DNA of 64,000 nucleotides, taken from SG8-41 sp964521405. GTDB taxonomy: Bacteria; Pseudomonadota; Gammaproteobacteria; Burkholderiales; SG8-41. The stretch is taken from the NCBI GenBank assembly GCA_964521405.1, contig CAZFRR010000002.1, positions 12,545-76,544 of the forward strand, written 5' to 3'. The notes under the pieces are model-generated. The model was not told where the DNA came from and searched no databases. It was given only the letters and a program-made list of their open reading frames with translations. Made by a program: the position numbers and the translations under genes. This document shows, one piece after another, positions 16,812 through 28,937 of the stretch (position 1 is the first letter of the stretch; each line of letters opens with the position of its first letter).

Positions 16812-17696
16812 CTAGGCTCCACGTGTGGAAAGACTGCGCTCCGCGGACCGGATCGTATTGTTTATCACCATCGCGACCGTCATCGGGCCGACTCCTCCCG
16901 GCACCGGCGTGATCCAGCCAGCGACCTGGCTTGCCCCGGCGTAGTCGACGTCGCCTGCCAGCTTGCCGTCCGGCAGCCGGTTGATACCGACGTCGATCAC
17001 CACCGCACCCGGCTTCACCATTTCGCGGGTGATAAACCGCGGCCGTCCGACCGCGGCCACCAGGATATCCGCCCGGAGGGTGTGATCCGGAAGACCGCGG
17101 GTACGGCTGTGGCAGATCGTCACCGTTGCGCCGCGCGCCATCAGCATGAGCGCCATCGGCTTGCCGACGATGGTGCTGCGCCCGACCACGACGGCATGGC
17201 AGCCGTCGAGATCGATGCCGGCACGCTCGATGAGAAACATCACGCCGGCCGGCGTGCACGGCTCGAACGATGGCTGCCCGGCAAGGAGCGCACCCAGGCT
17301 CGCCCAGGTCAGCCCGTCGACGTCCTTCCCGGGCGCGATCGACTGCAGGATCCGCTCGCCGTCGAATTCGGGCGGCAGCGGCAATTGCAGCAGGATGCCG
17401 TGCAGACGCGTGTCACGATTGAGCTTTTCCAGCGTGGCGATCACCTCGCCCTGCGGGCAATCGGCCGGCAATGCATGCACCTCGGAATGGACGCCGGCTT
17501 CGTCGCAGGCCCGCACCTTGTTGCGCAAGTAGATCTTCGAGGCCGGGTTCTCACCCACCTGCACCGCGGCCAGCCCGGGGCGGACGCCGGATCTTGCGAG
17601 CGCGGCGACGCGGTCCTTCAGCCCGGAAATGACTTCGCGCGCTGCCGCCACCCCGTCGATCACCGTGGCGGGCACCGCTCCTCGCGGAGAGGTCAT
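16812..17696 (-). CDS. folD: Methylene-tetrahydrofolate dehydrogenase/cyclohydrolase FolD
   Basis: This bifunctional cytoplasmic enzyme interconverts 5,10-methylene-, 5,10-methenyl- and 10-formyl-tetrahydrofolate using NADP. The 294-residue product shows the catalytic YLRNK lysine region (near residue 59), LPLPPEF, PGKDVDGL, PCTPAGV, the nucleotide-binding VVVGRSTIVGKP, and the C-terminal PGGVGPMTVAMV. ATG 17696 lies one base after the ftsB stop; the open frame further upstream is a shadow of ftsB. The tight spacing suggests co-transcription with ftsB. Confidence 0.97.
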   Translation of the reverse strand: MTSPRGAVPATVIDGVAAAREVISGLKDRVAALARSGVRPGLAAVQVGENPASKIYLRNKVRACDEAGVHSEVHALPADCPQGEVIATLEKLNRDTRLHGILLQLPLPPEFDGERILQSIAPGKDVDGLTWASLGALLAGQPSFEPCTPAGVMFLIERAGIDLDGCHAVVVGRSTIVGKPMALMLMARGATVTICHSRTRGLPDHTLRADILVAAVGRPRFITREMVKPGAVVIDVGINRLPDGKLAGDVDYAGASQVAGWITPVPGGVGPMTVAMVINNTIRSAERSLSTRGA

Positions 17697-17697
17697 G

Positions 17698-18006
17698 TCA
17701 GGGCTTGGCTGCCGCAGGCGCGCGCGCGGCCGGCGCGGGGTCCAGCACCTGAAAGAAAATCTCGTCCTGCCGCACCATGCCGAGCTCGCTGCGAGCCCGT
17801 TCCTCGATCGCTTCCAGGCCCACCTTGAGATCGCGCACCTCGGCTTCCAGCGCCAGGTTGCGCGCCTGGAGCTGGCGATTGGCATCGCGCTGCGCGCGGA
17901 TCTGCTGGTCGACTTCCCACACCCTCAGCCAGCTGCCCTTGCCCAGCCACAGCGGATACTGAATCAGCACGATCAGCGCGGCAAGCGACAGGGTCAGCAC
18001 TCTCAT
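17698..18006 (-). CDS. ftsB: Cell division protein FtsB
   Basis: FtsB is a bitopic inner-membrane protein that joins FtsL and FtsQ in the divisome. The 102-residue product has a membrane segment at residues 4-21, a periplasmic coiled coil (about 30-70, QQIRAQRDANRQLQARNLALEAEV) and the LGMVRQDEIFFQV segment typical of FtsB. The Ala/Pro-rich tail is variable in the family. Its location after eno is conserved. No Shine-Dalgarno precedes the ATG (18006), because an inverted heptad repeat ends four bases upstream. Confidence 0.93.
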   Translation of the reverse strand: MRVLTLSLAALIVLIQYPLWLGKGSWLRVWEVDQQIRAQRDANRQLQARNLALEAEVRDLKVGLEAIEERARSELGMVRQDEIFFQVLDPAPAARAPAAAKP

Positions 18007-18009
18007 CGC

Positions 18010-18104
18010 GTGATGAGTGATGGGCTATGGGTGATGGGCAACATCCCAATGCCAAACCACCCTGCATTCGAATCACGCATTACCCATTACACATTACCGT
18101 TACC
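18010..18104. repeat. Inverted heptad repeat B (eno-ftsB)
   Basis: Left arm 18010-18037 is GTGATGA, GTGATGG, GCTATGG, GTGATGG. The right arm 18070-18104, read on the minus strand, is five 7-base units of GTAATGN/GTGATTC type. The arms are thus reverse complements with the same period. The eno TAA lies inside the last right-arm unit, and the ftsB ATG follows the left arm after three bases. Same architecture as arrays C-I. Confidence 0.8.
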
Positions 18105-19383
18105 GCAATTGATAGAAAGCTCCGCGGCCCGGGTAGCTTGCCGTGTCGCCCAGGTCTTCCTCGATGCGCAGCAACTGGTTGTACTTGGCCAGCCGGTCCG
18201 AACGTGACAGCGCGCCGCACTTGATTTGCAGCGCATTGGTCGCCACCGCAATGTCGGCGATGGTGGTGTCCTCGGTCTCGCCCGAGCGATGCGACACCAC
18301 CGAAGTGTAGCCGGCCCGTTTGGCCATCTCGATGGCTGCGAAGGTCTCGGTCAGCGTGCCGATCTGGTTCACCTTGATCAGGATCGAATTGGCCACGCCT
18401 TTGTCGATACCCTGCTTGAGGAAGCGGGTGTTGGTCACGAACAGGTCGTCGCCCACCAGTTGCACCTTCTTTCCCAAACGTTTGGTGATGAGTTTCCAGC
18501 CGTCCCAGTCATCCTCCGCCATGCCGTCCTCAATGCTGATGATCGGGTACTTCTCCACCCAGTTGCCGAGGTAGTCCACGAATTGTGAGGCGGTCATGGC
18601 GAGCCCTTCCGCCGCGAGCGTGTACTCGCCGTCTTCGTAGAACGCGGTGCTGGCGCAATCGAGTGCGAGCGCCACCTGCTCGCCCGGCTGGTAGCCGGCC
18701 GCCTCGATCGCCTCCAGGATGGTCTGGATCGCCGCCTCGTGCTTGGGCAGGCGCGGCGCGAAGCCGCCCTCGTCGCCCACCGCGGTGGACAGCCCGCGGT
18801 CGGCGAGGAGCTTCTTCAACGCGTGGAACACTTCTGCGCCGCAGCGCAGCGCCTCGCGGAACGAGGTGAAGCCCACGGGAACGATCATGAACTCCTGCAT
18901 GTCAAGGCTGTTGTCAGCATGCGCCCCGCCGTTGATCACGTTCATCATCGGCACCGGCATGGCCATCGCACCCGCCCCGCCCAGGTAGCGGTGCAGCGGC
19001 AACCCCGATTCCTCGGCCGCCGCCTTGGCCACTGCCAGCGACACGGCCAGCGTGGCGTTGGCGCCCAGCCGTGATTTGTTCTCGGTGCCGTCCAGTTCGA
19101 TCAGCGTCTTGTCGACGAAGCTCTGCTCGGTGGCATCCACTCCGATGACCGCTTCGCAGATCTCGGTATTGACGTTCTCCACGGCCTTCAGCACGCCCTT
19201 GCCGCCATAGCGGCCGGCGTCGCCATCCCGCAACTCGATGGCCTCGCGGCTGCCGGTGGACGCCCCGGAGGGCGCAGCGGCGCGTCCCAGCACGCCGGAC
19301 TCCAGCAGCACGTCGGTCTCGATGGTCGGGTTGCCGCGCGAGTCCAGTATTTCCCTCGCAATCACATCAACGATCGCACTCAT
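18100..19383 (-). CDS. eno: Enolase
   Basis: Enolase converts 2-phosphoglycerate to phosphoenolpyruvate in glycolysis and is also a degradosome component in some proteobacteria. The 427-residue product has GAxxxTG-type substrate loop PSGASTGSREAIELRDGD, the HADNSLDMQEFMI region, ALDCASTAFY, the metal-binding ISIEDGMAEDDWDGW, and the catalytic SHRSGETEDTTIADIAV near the C-terminus. ATG 19383 has AGGA at a suitable distance. Its TAA stop lies within array B. It is grouped with pyrG, kdsA and ftsB as in other betaproteobacteria. Confidence 0.98.
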   Translation of the reverse strand: MSAIVDVIAREILDSRGNPTIETDVLLESGVLGRAAAPSGASTGSREAIELRDGDAGRYGGKGVLKAVENVNTEICEAVIGVDATEQSFVDKTLIELDGTENKSRLGANATLAVSLAVAKAAAEESGLPLHRYLGGAGAMAMPVPMMNVINGGAHADNSLDMQEFMIVPVGFTSFREALRCGAEVFHALKKLLADRGLSTAVGDEGGFAPRLPKHEAAIQTILEAIEAAGYQPGEQVALALDCASTAFYEDGEYTLAAEGLAMTASQFVDYLGNWVEKYPIISIEDGMAEDDWDGWKLITKRLGKKVQLVGDDLFVTNTRFLKQGIDKGVANSILIKVNQIGTLTETFAAIEMAKRAGYTSVVSHRSGETEDTTIADIAVATNALQIKCGALSRSDRLAKYNQLLRIEEDLGDTASYPGRGAFYQLR

Positions 19384-19416
19384 TGTTGTTCCTGTCTTAA
19401 ACAGTGGTTAGTGTAA

Positions 19417-20325
19417 TCAAACCTGGTCCTCGGCGAAGCCGCGGCTCTTGACCAGGGTGTCCAGCGCCTGAAGCGTCTCGAGGAGTTGCTTCATGAGCGG
19501 CAGCGGCCAGGCGTTGGGCCCGTCGGATAACGCCTTCTCGGGGTTGGGGTGCGTTTCCATGAAGAGGCCCGCGACACCGCTTGCCACTGCCGCGCGCGCC
19601 AGCACGGGAACGAATTCACGCTGCCCGCCGCTGGAAGCCCCTTGTCCGCCCGGCAACTGGACCGAGTGGGTGGCATCGAACACCACCGGGCAGCCGGTGT
19701 CGCGCATGATCATGAGCGAGCGCATGTCGGAGACGAGATTGTTGTAGCCAAACGAGACGCCCCGCTCGCACACCAGGATGTTGTCTTTCCGGCTCGCCGA
19801 CTTGGCTTTTTCCACGACGTTCTTCATGTCGCCGGGCGCTAGAAACTGGCCTTTCTTGATATTGACCGGCTTGCCGGTGGCCGCCACGGCGCAAATGAAA
19901 TCGGTTTGCCGGCACAGAAAGGCCGGCGTTTGCAGTACATCCACCGCCGCCGCCACCTCCGCGATCTCCGCGATCTCGTGGACGTCGGTCAGGACCGGCA
20001 CCTGGAGGCGTTTTCTTACTTCATCCAGTATCTGAAGACCCTTTTCCATCCCCATGCCGCGAAAAGATTTAATTGAGGTACGGTTGGCCTTATCGTAGGA
20101 CGATTTGTAGATGAAAGGCAGCTTCAGGGCGGCGCAGATTTCCTTCAATTCGCCGGCGGTGTCGAGCGCCATGCCCCGCGACTCGACCACGCAGGGGCCG
20201 GCGATAAGAAATAACGGCTGGTTAAGTCCGGCCCGAAAGCCGCACAAATCGATGACGCCGCGGGGGGATCGATCGCCGTGCCGCGACGCCGGCGCCGGTT
20301 GCGATCGTCGCGGGCGGGAGGTCAT
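19417..20325 (-). CDS. kdsA: 2-dehydro-3-deoxyphosphooctonate aldolase (KDO-8-P synthase)
   Basis: KdsA joins phosphoenolpyruvate and arabinose 5-phosphate to form KDO-8-phosphate for the lipopolysaccharide inner core. The 302-residue protein carries LIAGPCVVESRGMALDTA (near residue 40), IYKSSYDKANRTS, TDVHE, VNIKKGQFLAP, FDATHSVQLPGG and MKQLLETLQALD. The N-terminus is some 20 residues longer than E. coli KdsA and basic (RPRRSQPAP), but no downstream ATG would preserve the fold. The ATG follows the pyrG stop by seven bases, indicating one operon with pyrG and eno. Confidence 0.96.
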   Translation of the reverse strand: MTSRPRRSQPAPASRHGDRSPRGVIDLCGFRAGLNQPLFLIAGPCVVESRGMALDTAGELKEICAALKLPFIYKSSYDKANRTSIKSFRGMGMEKGLQILDEVRKRLQVPVLTDVHEIAEIAEVAAAVDVLQTPAFLCRQTDFICAVAATGKPVNIKKGQFLAPGDMKNVVEKAKSASRKDNILVCERGVSFGYNNLVSDMRSLMIMRDTGCPVVFDATHSVQLPGGQGASSGGQREFVPVLARAAVASGVAGLFMETHPNPEKALSDGPNAWPLPLMKQLLETLQALDTLVKSRGFAEDQV

Positions 20326-20332
20326 GAGCCGC

Positions 20333-22006
20333 TCAGGCGATGTTTTTCAACCGCCCGGCATCCCCCGCCACGCCAGCCTGCTCCGTCTGGACCCGGGCGA
20401 GCGCGGCCTGCATGAATGCCTTGAACAGCGGATGTCCGTGACGCGGGGTCGAAGTGAATTCAGGATGGAACTGGCAGCCGATGAACCAGGGATGCCCGGG
20501 CAGCTCAACCATTTCACACAATCCGTCCTTGGCTGAAACCCCGCTCACCCTGAGCCCCGCCGCCTTCAGGCGCGGCAAATAGTGATCGTTGACTTCGTAG
20601 CGATGGCGGTGGCGCTCCGTGATGCGTTCCTGACCGTAGATGCGGCGCACTGCGGAATCGGACTCGAGCAGGCATTCCTGGCCGCCCAGGCGCATCGTAC
20701 CGCCGAACCCGGAGCCGGCATCGCGCCGCTCGACGCGGCCGTCCCGATCCTGCCACTCGGTGATGAGCGCGATGACCGGATGCGGGGTATCGGGATCGAA
20801 TTCGGTGCTATGGGCGCCGACCAGCCCGGCCACGTTGCGGGCGTGCTCGATCACGGCGAGCTGCATGCCCAGGCAAATACCAAGATACGGGATGCCGTTC
20901 TCGCGTGCGTAGCGAATCGCCTTGATCTTGCCTTCCACTCCCCGCTTGCCGAATCCGCCCGGCACCAGGATGGCATCCATGCTGGCGAGGCAGCCGGTGC
21001 CGTTCTTCTCGATGTTCTCGGAATCCATGTAATGGATCTTGACCTTGGCGCCGGTGTGGATGCCGGCATGGATCAGGGCCTCGGTCAGGGACTTGTAGGA
21101 TTCGGTGAGGTCGACATACTTGCCCACCAGCGCGACGCTGACCGTGCGGTGCGGGTGTTCCAGCGCGTAGACCAGCTTCTCCCAGGTCGTGAGATTGGCG
21201 GGCGGGGGTTTAAGCCCCAACTTGCGGCATACGATGTCATCCAGGTTCTGCCGGTGCAGCTCGCCGGGAATCTTGTAGATGCTGTCGACGTCGACCGCCG
21301 AGATGACCGCTTCCACCGCCACGTTGGTGAAGAGCGCGATCTTCCTGCGCTCGTCCTCCGGCACCGGGCGGTCGGCGCGGCACAGCAGCACGTCGGGCTG
21401 TATGCCGATCTCGCGCAGTTCCTTGACCGAGTGCTGGGTGGGTTTGGTCTTGATCTCGCCGGCCGCGGCGACATAGGGCACCAGCGTCAGGTGGATGAAG
21501 CACGCGTTCTCGCGCCCGAGTTCGATCGCCATCTGCCGGATCGCTTCCAGGAACGGCAGCGACTCGATGTCGCCCACGGTGCCGCCGACCTCGACAATGA
21601 CGACCTCGGCCTCGCCAGCTCCGCGCCGGATGAACTGCTTGATCTCGTCGGTGATGTGGGGAATGACCTGCACGGTGCCCCCGAGATAATCGCCGCGGCG
21701 CTCCTTCTTGATCACGCTTTCGTAGATCTGGCCGGCGGTGAAGTTATTGCGCTTCGACATCTTCACGTGCAGGAAGCGCTCGTAGTGGCCGAGGTCGAGA
21801 TCGGTCTCGGCGCCGTCCTCGGTGACGAAGACCTCGCCATGCTGGAACGGGCTCATGGTCCCCGGATCCACGTTGAGATAGGGATCCAACTTGACCATCG
21901 AGATTTTGAGGCCGCGGGACTCGAGAATGGCAGCGAGTGAGGCGGCAGCGATGCCTTTGCCCAGGGAGGAAACTACACCACCTGTGACAAATATATATTG
22001 GGTCAT
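20333..22006 (-). CDS. pyrG: CTP synthase
   Basis: PyrG aminates UTP to CTP with glutamine-derived ammonia. The 557-residue product opens with the synthetase domain (TQYIFVTGGVVSSLGKGI, residues 2-19; DPYLNVDPGTM; GDIESLPFLEAIRQ). The glutamine amidotransferase domain follows, with the nucleophile in GICLGMQ and the C-terminal His/Glu in QFHPEF. ATG 22006 gives the standard start; the frame is open 17 codons further but with no family likeness. It heads pyrG-kdsA-eno, about 75 bases from heptad array C. Confidence 0.98.
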   Translation of the reverse strand: MTQYIFVTGGVVSSLGKGIAAASLAAILESRGLKISMVKLDPYLNVDPGTMSPFQHGEVFVTEDGAETDLDLGHYERFLHVKMSKRNNFTAGQIYESVIKKERRGDYLGGTVQVIPHITDEIKQFIRRGAGEAEVVIVEVGGTVGDIESLPFLEAIRQMAIELGRENACFIHLTLVPYVAAAGEIKTKPTQHSVKELREIGIQPDVLLCRADRPVPEDERRKIALFTNVAVEAVISAVDVDSIYKIPGELHRQNLDDIVCRKLGLKPPPANLTTWEKLVYALEHPHRTVSVALVGKYVDLTESYKSLTEALIHAGIHTGAKVKIHYMDSENIEKNGTGCLASMDAILVPGGFGKRGVEGKIKAIRYARENGIPYLGICLGMQLAVIEHARNVAGLVGAHSTEFDPDTPHPVIALITEWQDRDGRVERRDAGSGFGGTMRLGGQECLLESDSAVRRIYGQERITERHRHRYEVNDHYLPRLKAAGLRVSGVSAKDGLCEMVELPGHPWFIGCQFHPEFTSTPRHGHPLFKAFMQAALARVQTEQAGVAGDAGRLKNIA

Positions 22007-22080
22007 CGCATAAGCCAGCGGTTCGCCTATCTTATCGGAAAACGACGCCGCGTCCAACGCATTTCAGCGTTGTGTTACAG

Positions 22081-22161
22081 GTTCCGTGTTCAACGTTCAA
22101 TGTTCCGGGCTCGAACCCTGAACTCCGAACCTTGAACCTTGAACTTTGAACCTTGAACCGC
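22081..22161. repeat. Inverted heptad repeat C (ppsA-pyrG)
   Basis: Left arm 22081-22108 is GTTCCGT, GTTCAAC, GTTCAAT, GTTCCGG. The right arm 22113-22161 is seven GAACNNN heptads (mostly GAACCTT), the reverse-complement word. The two arms are nearly contiguous, giving a long hairpin with a very short loop. It lies 12 bases after the ppsA stop. It uses the same GTTCNNN word as arrays E and H. Confidence 0.85.
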
Positions 22162-22173
22162 GAAGGCGGGCGC

Positions 22174-24561
<2,388 letters not shown>

Positions 24562-24638
24562 GCTCATTCCTGCGGGGTGTGGTAATTTGCCGGAGCGCGA
24601 AGAGCGTTATTTTACCGGAACAACGCGACGCAGCCGAG

Positions 24639-25466
24639 ATGGCAGACCTCAAACGCACCGCTTTTTTCGTATCCGACCGCACCGGCATCACGGCCGAGAT
24701 GCTGGGGCACAGCCTGCTCACCCAGTTCGACGGGGTGAGCTTCAACGAAGTCACGCTGCCGTTCGTCGATACGTTGGAGAAAGCGCAACTGGTGGTGGAG
24801 CAGATCAACCTGCAAGGCGCCATGGACGGCGTGCGCCCGCTGGTGATCAGCACCCTCGCCCGCACCGAAATCTCGCAGGTCATCGGCCAGTCGCGGGCGC
24901 TGTTCCTCGACTGCTTCGAGATCTTCATCTCCCCGCTCGAGCGCGAGCTCGGAGTCAGGTCTTCGCACGCGGTCGGGCGCACCCACAACGTATCGGATTT
25001 CGTCAATTACCACCACCGCATCGATTCGGTGAATTACACCCTCTCTCACGACGACGGCGTCAGCAACCGCGATCTCAACGACGCCGACATCATCCTCGTC
25101 GGGGTCTCGCGCTGCGGCAAGACGCCGACCTGCCTCTATCTCGCGATGCAGTTCGGCATCAGCGCGGCGAATTACCCGCTCATCCCCGAGGACTTCAGCC
25201 GCATGCAGTTGCCGACCCCGCTGCGCCCGCTGCGCGGCAAGCTCTACGGGTTGACCATCAAGCCGGATCGATTGCAGCAGATCAGGAACGAGCGCAGGCC
25301 GGGGAGCCAGTATGCGACGCTAGCCAATTGCGAGTTCGAGGTGCGCGAGGCCGAATCGATGATGCGGCAGGAAGGCATCCCCTACCTCGACGCCACCAGC
25401 AAGTCGGTCGAGGAGCTCGCCACCACCATCCTGCACGAGGCGAAACTGGTGCGCCGGATCTACTGA
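24639..25466 (+). CDS. ppsR: PEP synthase regulatory protein (kinase/pyrophosphorylase, DUF299)
   Basis: PpsR both phosphorylates (ADP-dependent) and dephosphorylates a threonine of PEP synthase, switching it off and on. The 275-residue protein begins MADLKRTAFFVSDRTGITAE and has the P-loop GVSRCGKTPT (residues 155-164) followed by the ANYPLIPED region, all typical. It is divergent from its target ppsA, the usual arrangement, with the promoters presumably in 24562-24638. The stop is followed within ten bases by array D. Confidence 0.96.
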   Translation: MADLKRTAFFVSDRTGITAEMLGHSLLTQFDGVSFNEVTLPFVDTLEKAQLVVEQINLQGAMDGVRPLVISTLARTEISQVIGQSRALFLDCFEIFISPLERELGVRSSHAVGRTHNVSDFVNYHHRIDSVNYTLSHDDGVSNRDLNDADIILVGVSRCGKTPTCLYLAMQFGISAANYPLIPEDFSRMQLPTPLRPLRGKLYGLTIKPDRLQQIRNERRPGSQYATLANCEFEVREAESMMRQEGIPYLDATSKSVEELATTILHEAKLVRRIY

Positions 25467-25473
25467 AGAATCC

Positions 25474-26362
<889 letters not shown>

Positions 26363-26384
26363 AAGAGTTATCCCGTGATCACGG

Positions 26385-26957
26385 TCAGCCCCGCCCTTCC
26401 AGCAGCATGCGCACGGGCGCAAAGGTACGGCGGTGCACCGACGAGACCCCGTGCTCGCGCAGCGCCAGCAGGTGCGCACTCGTGGGATAGCCTTTGTGGC
26501 GATCGAAGCCGTACTGGGGGTGACGGTGGTGCAACGCCAGCATTTCCGCGTCGCGCGCCACCTTGGCGAGTATCGAGGCGGCCGCGATCGATGCCACCGT
26601 CGCATCGCCGCGCACGATAGCCTGCACCGGCACCGCCAGTCGCGGCGAATGCAGGCCATCCACCAGGACCTGCTGCGGGGTCACCGTCAGTCCCGCCACT
26701 GCGCGTTGCATCGCCAGCAGGCTTGCCTGCAAAATGTTGATCGAATCGATTTCTTCCACGCTGGCGCTGGCGACTGCCCATGCCGTGACCCGCGAGCGGA
26801 TCTCGATCGCCAGCGCTTCGCGCTGGCGTGGAGTGAGCTTCTTGGAGTCGGCCAGTCCCTCGATGGGGCGCAAGGGATCCAGTATCACGGCGGCGGCAAA
26901 CACCGGCCCCGCGAGAGGCCCGCGACCCGCTTCGTCCACCCCGCAAACGAGCATCAT
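26385..26957 (-). CDS. rnhB: Ribonuclease HII
   Basis: RNase HII removes RNA primers and single ribonucleotides from DNA-RNA duplexes. The 190-residue protein starts MMLVCGVDEAGRGPLAGPV, which holds the first acidic residues of the active site. DSKKLTPRQRE and DATVASIAAASILAKVARD follow, with the C-terminal YGFDRHKGYPTSAHLLAL. The ATG at 26957 overlaps the lpxB TGA as ATGA; a second ATG follows immediately. lpxB-rnhB coupling is conserved in proteobacteria. Confidence 0.97.
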   Translation of the reverse strand: MMLVCGVDEAGRGPLAGPVFAAAVILDPLRPIEGLADSKKLTPRQREALAIEIRSRVTAWAVASASVEEIDSINILQASLLAMQRAVAGLTVTPQQVLVDGLHSPRLAVPVQAIVRGDATVASIAAASILAKVARDAEMLALHHRHPQYGFDRHKGYPTSAHLLALREHGVSSVHRRTFAPVRMLLEGRG

Positions 26958-28117
26958 GTGGCCGCGCCACTCTCGATCAGGGGCAGCAGCGCGGAAGCGA
27001 TGCGCTCGGCACTGTTCTGCTTGAGCTCCCGGGCCATGGCGGCAAAGCGCGCCTCGAGCCCGGAGCGCACCGTGGTGTCGAACATCAGGTTGAGAATCGC
27101 CTGGGACAGGTTCTCGGGAATGGCTTCGTCCTGGAGAAATTCGGGAACGATGAATTCCCCGGCGAGGATGTTGGGCAGGCCAACGTACGGCTGGTAACGG
27201 CGATTGCTCATAATCCACCAGGAAAGCCACGGCATGCGATAAGCGATCACCACCGGGCGCCCCAGGAGCGCCGCTTCCAGCGTGGCCGTGCCGGAAGCAG
27301 CCAGGACCACGTCGGAGGCCGCCATCGCCTCGTGCGCGTGGCCGAACAGCACCGTCAGGTTCAATTCCCGCGCCTCCCGCCGGTAGAGCGCGGTTTCGAA
27401 CAGTTCCCGCGTGGGACGGTTGACCAGCGGCACCAGGAACTGCGCTTCGGGCAGGCCCTCCGTTATTTTCCTGGCCGTCTCGATGAAGAGATCGGCCATC
27501 TGCTCGAGTTCGCTGACCCGGCTGCCGGGCAGCAGCGCGATGATCTTGCCCCCAGCCGGCAAGCGCAACTGCTCGCGCGCCGCGGCGCGGGCAGGGACCT
27601 GCGACAGCATTTCTGCCAGCGGATGCCCGACGTAGGTGACGGGGACGCCGGCCTGCTCGTAGAGCGCATGCTCGAACGGAAATACCGTGAGCATCCTGGA
27701 TACCGCTTGCTTGATTCCCTGCATGCGCCCGCCGCGCCAAGCCCAGATTGACGGGCTGACGAAATGCGCCGTCGGGATGCCGGCCGAGCGGAGCTTTAAC
27801 TCGAGGCCGAGATTGAAATCCGGTGCGTCCACGCCCACGAACAGCGCCGGCGGCTCCGCCAGAAAATGCTCCGCCAGCTTGCGCCGTATGCGGGCGATTT
27901 CCAGGTAATGTCGCAGGACCTCGACGTAGCCCCGTACCGCCAGTTTTTCCATCGGGAACAACGCCTCCAGGCCCGCAGACTGCATGCGGGGCCCGCCGAT
28001 GCCGGTGAAACGGGCCCGCGGCAGGCGCGACTGCAACGCCCGGATCAGGTGGGCGCCCAGCAGATCGCCCGAGGCTTCGCCCGCGACCACGCCGATGGTG
28101 AGCGGTGCCTGGGACAT
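26954..28117 (-). CDS. lpxB: Lipid-A-disaccharide synthase
   Basis: LpxB joins UDP-2,3-diacylglucosamine and lipid X into the lipid A disaccharide at the inner membrane face. The 387-residue GT-B-like glycosyltransferase shows VVAGEASGDLLGAHLI near the N-terminus, FVSPSIWAWRGGR, YVGHPLAEML, LLPGSRVSELEQM and the C-terminal PNILAGEFIVPEF. ATG 28117 lies 10 bases after the lpxA stop. It belongs to the lpxD-fabZ-lpxA-lpxB-rnhB unit. Confidence 0.97.
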   Translation of the reverse strand: MSQAPLTIGVVAGEASGDLLGAHLIRALQSRLPRARFTGIGGPRMQSAGLEALFPMEKLAVRGYVEVLRHYLEIARIRRKLAEHFLAEPPALFVGVDAPDFNLGLELKLRSAGIPTAHFVSPSIWAWRGGRMQGIKQAVSRMLTVFPFEHALYEQAGVPVTYVGHPLAEMLSQVPARAAAREQLRLPAGGKIIALLPGSRVSELEQMADLFIETARKITEGLPEAQFLVPLVNRPTRELFETALYRREARELNLTVLFGHAHEAMAASDVVLAASGTATLEAALLGRPVVIAYRMPWLSWWIMSNRRYQPYVGLPNILAGEFIVPEFLQDEAIPENLSQAILNLMFDTTVRSGLEARFAAMARELKQNSAERIASALLPLIESGAAT

Positions 28118-28127
28118 GAAGCAATAC

Positions 28128-28901
28128 TTAGCGGATGATGCCGCGCGTCGTGCCCGCCAGGAAATCGAGCAAAGCCTGGACTTCCGGGCAATCCTTGACC
28201 TGGCGCGCCAGCGCCTTCCTGGCCTGCTCCAGCGTGAGGCTCGAGCGATAGAGCGTCTTGTAGGCCCGCTTCAACTGCGTGATGGTGCCCGCCGCGAAGC
28301 CGCGCCGCTTCAGGCCCTCAGCGTTGATGCCATAGGGCTTGGCGGTGTCTCCGGACGCGGTAATGTAGGGCGGAATGTCCTGCAGCACCACCGAGCCGAT
28401 GCCGGTGATGCTGTGCGCGCCGACGCGGCAGAACTGATGGACCCCGGTGTAGCCGCCCAGGATGACATGATCGCCGATATGCACGTGTCCCGCGAGCTGC
28501 GCGTTATTGGCGAATATCGTGTGGTTGCCGATCTGGCAATCATGGGCCAGGTGGACGTAGGCCATGAACCAGTTGCCGTTGCCGACCCGCGTGGCGCCGG
28601 CGTCCTGGACCGTGCCGCAGTTGAAGCTGCAGAATTCGCGAACGGTATTGTCATCGCCGATTTCCAGCCGCGTCGGCTCCCCGCCGTACTTCTTGTCCTG
28701 CGGTATCTCCCCGATGGAGGAGAACTGGAAGATGCGGTTACGGGCTCCGATGCGGGTATGGCCGGTAATGACGACATGCGGCCCGATCCGGGAGCCGGGG
28801 CCGATCTCGACGTGCGGACCGATAACCGAGTACGGCCCGATCTCGACGTCCCGGGCGATTCGCGCCCGGGTATCGACGATGGCTGTGGGATGAATGCTCA
28901 C
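28128..28901 (-). CDS. lpxA: Acyl-ACP:UDP-N-acetylglucosamine O-acyltransferase
   Basis: LpxA transfers a 3-hydroxyacyl chain to UDP-GlcNAc, the first step of lipid A synthesis. The 257-residue protein is a left-handed beta helix of hexapeptide repeats (IHPTAIVD, VEIGPYSVIG, VEIGPGSRIGPHVVI). It carries the catalytic-histidine segment MAYVHLAHDCQIGNHTI and a helical C-terminal domain (GLKRRGFAAGTITQLKRAYKTLYRS). It starts with GTG at 28901; no ATG lies nearby in frame. It follows fabZ by 36 bases. Confidence 0.97.
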   Translation of the reverse strand: MSIHPTAIVDTRARIARDVEIGPYSVIGPHVEIGPGSRIGPHVVITGHTRIGARNRIFQFSSIGEIPQDKKYGGEPTRLEIGDDNTVREFCSFNCGTVQDAGATRVGNGNWFMAYVHLAHDCQIGNHTIFANNAQLAGHVHIGDHVILGGYTGVHQFCRVGAHSITGIGSVVLQDIPPYITASGDTAKPYGINAEGLKRRGFAAGTITQLKRAYKTLYRSSLTLEQARKALARQVKDCPEVQALLDFLAGTTRGIIR

Positions 28902-28937
28902 GGCAGCGGCAGGAAGAGCGGTCGCGGCAGCAGCAAG

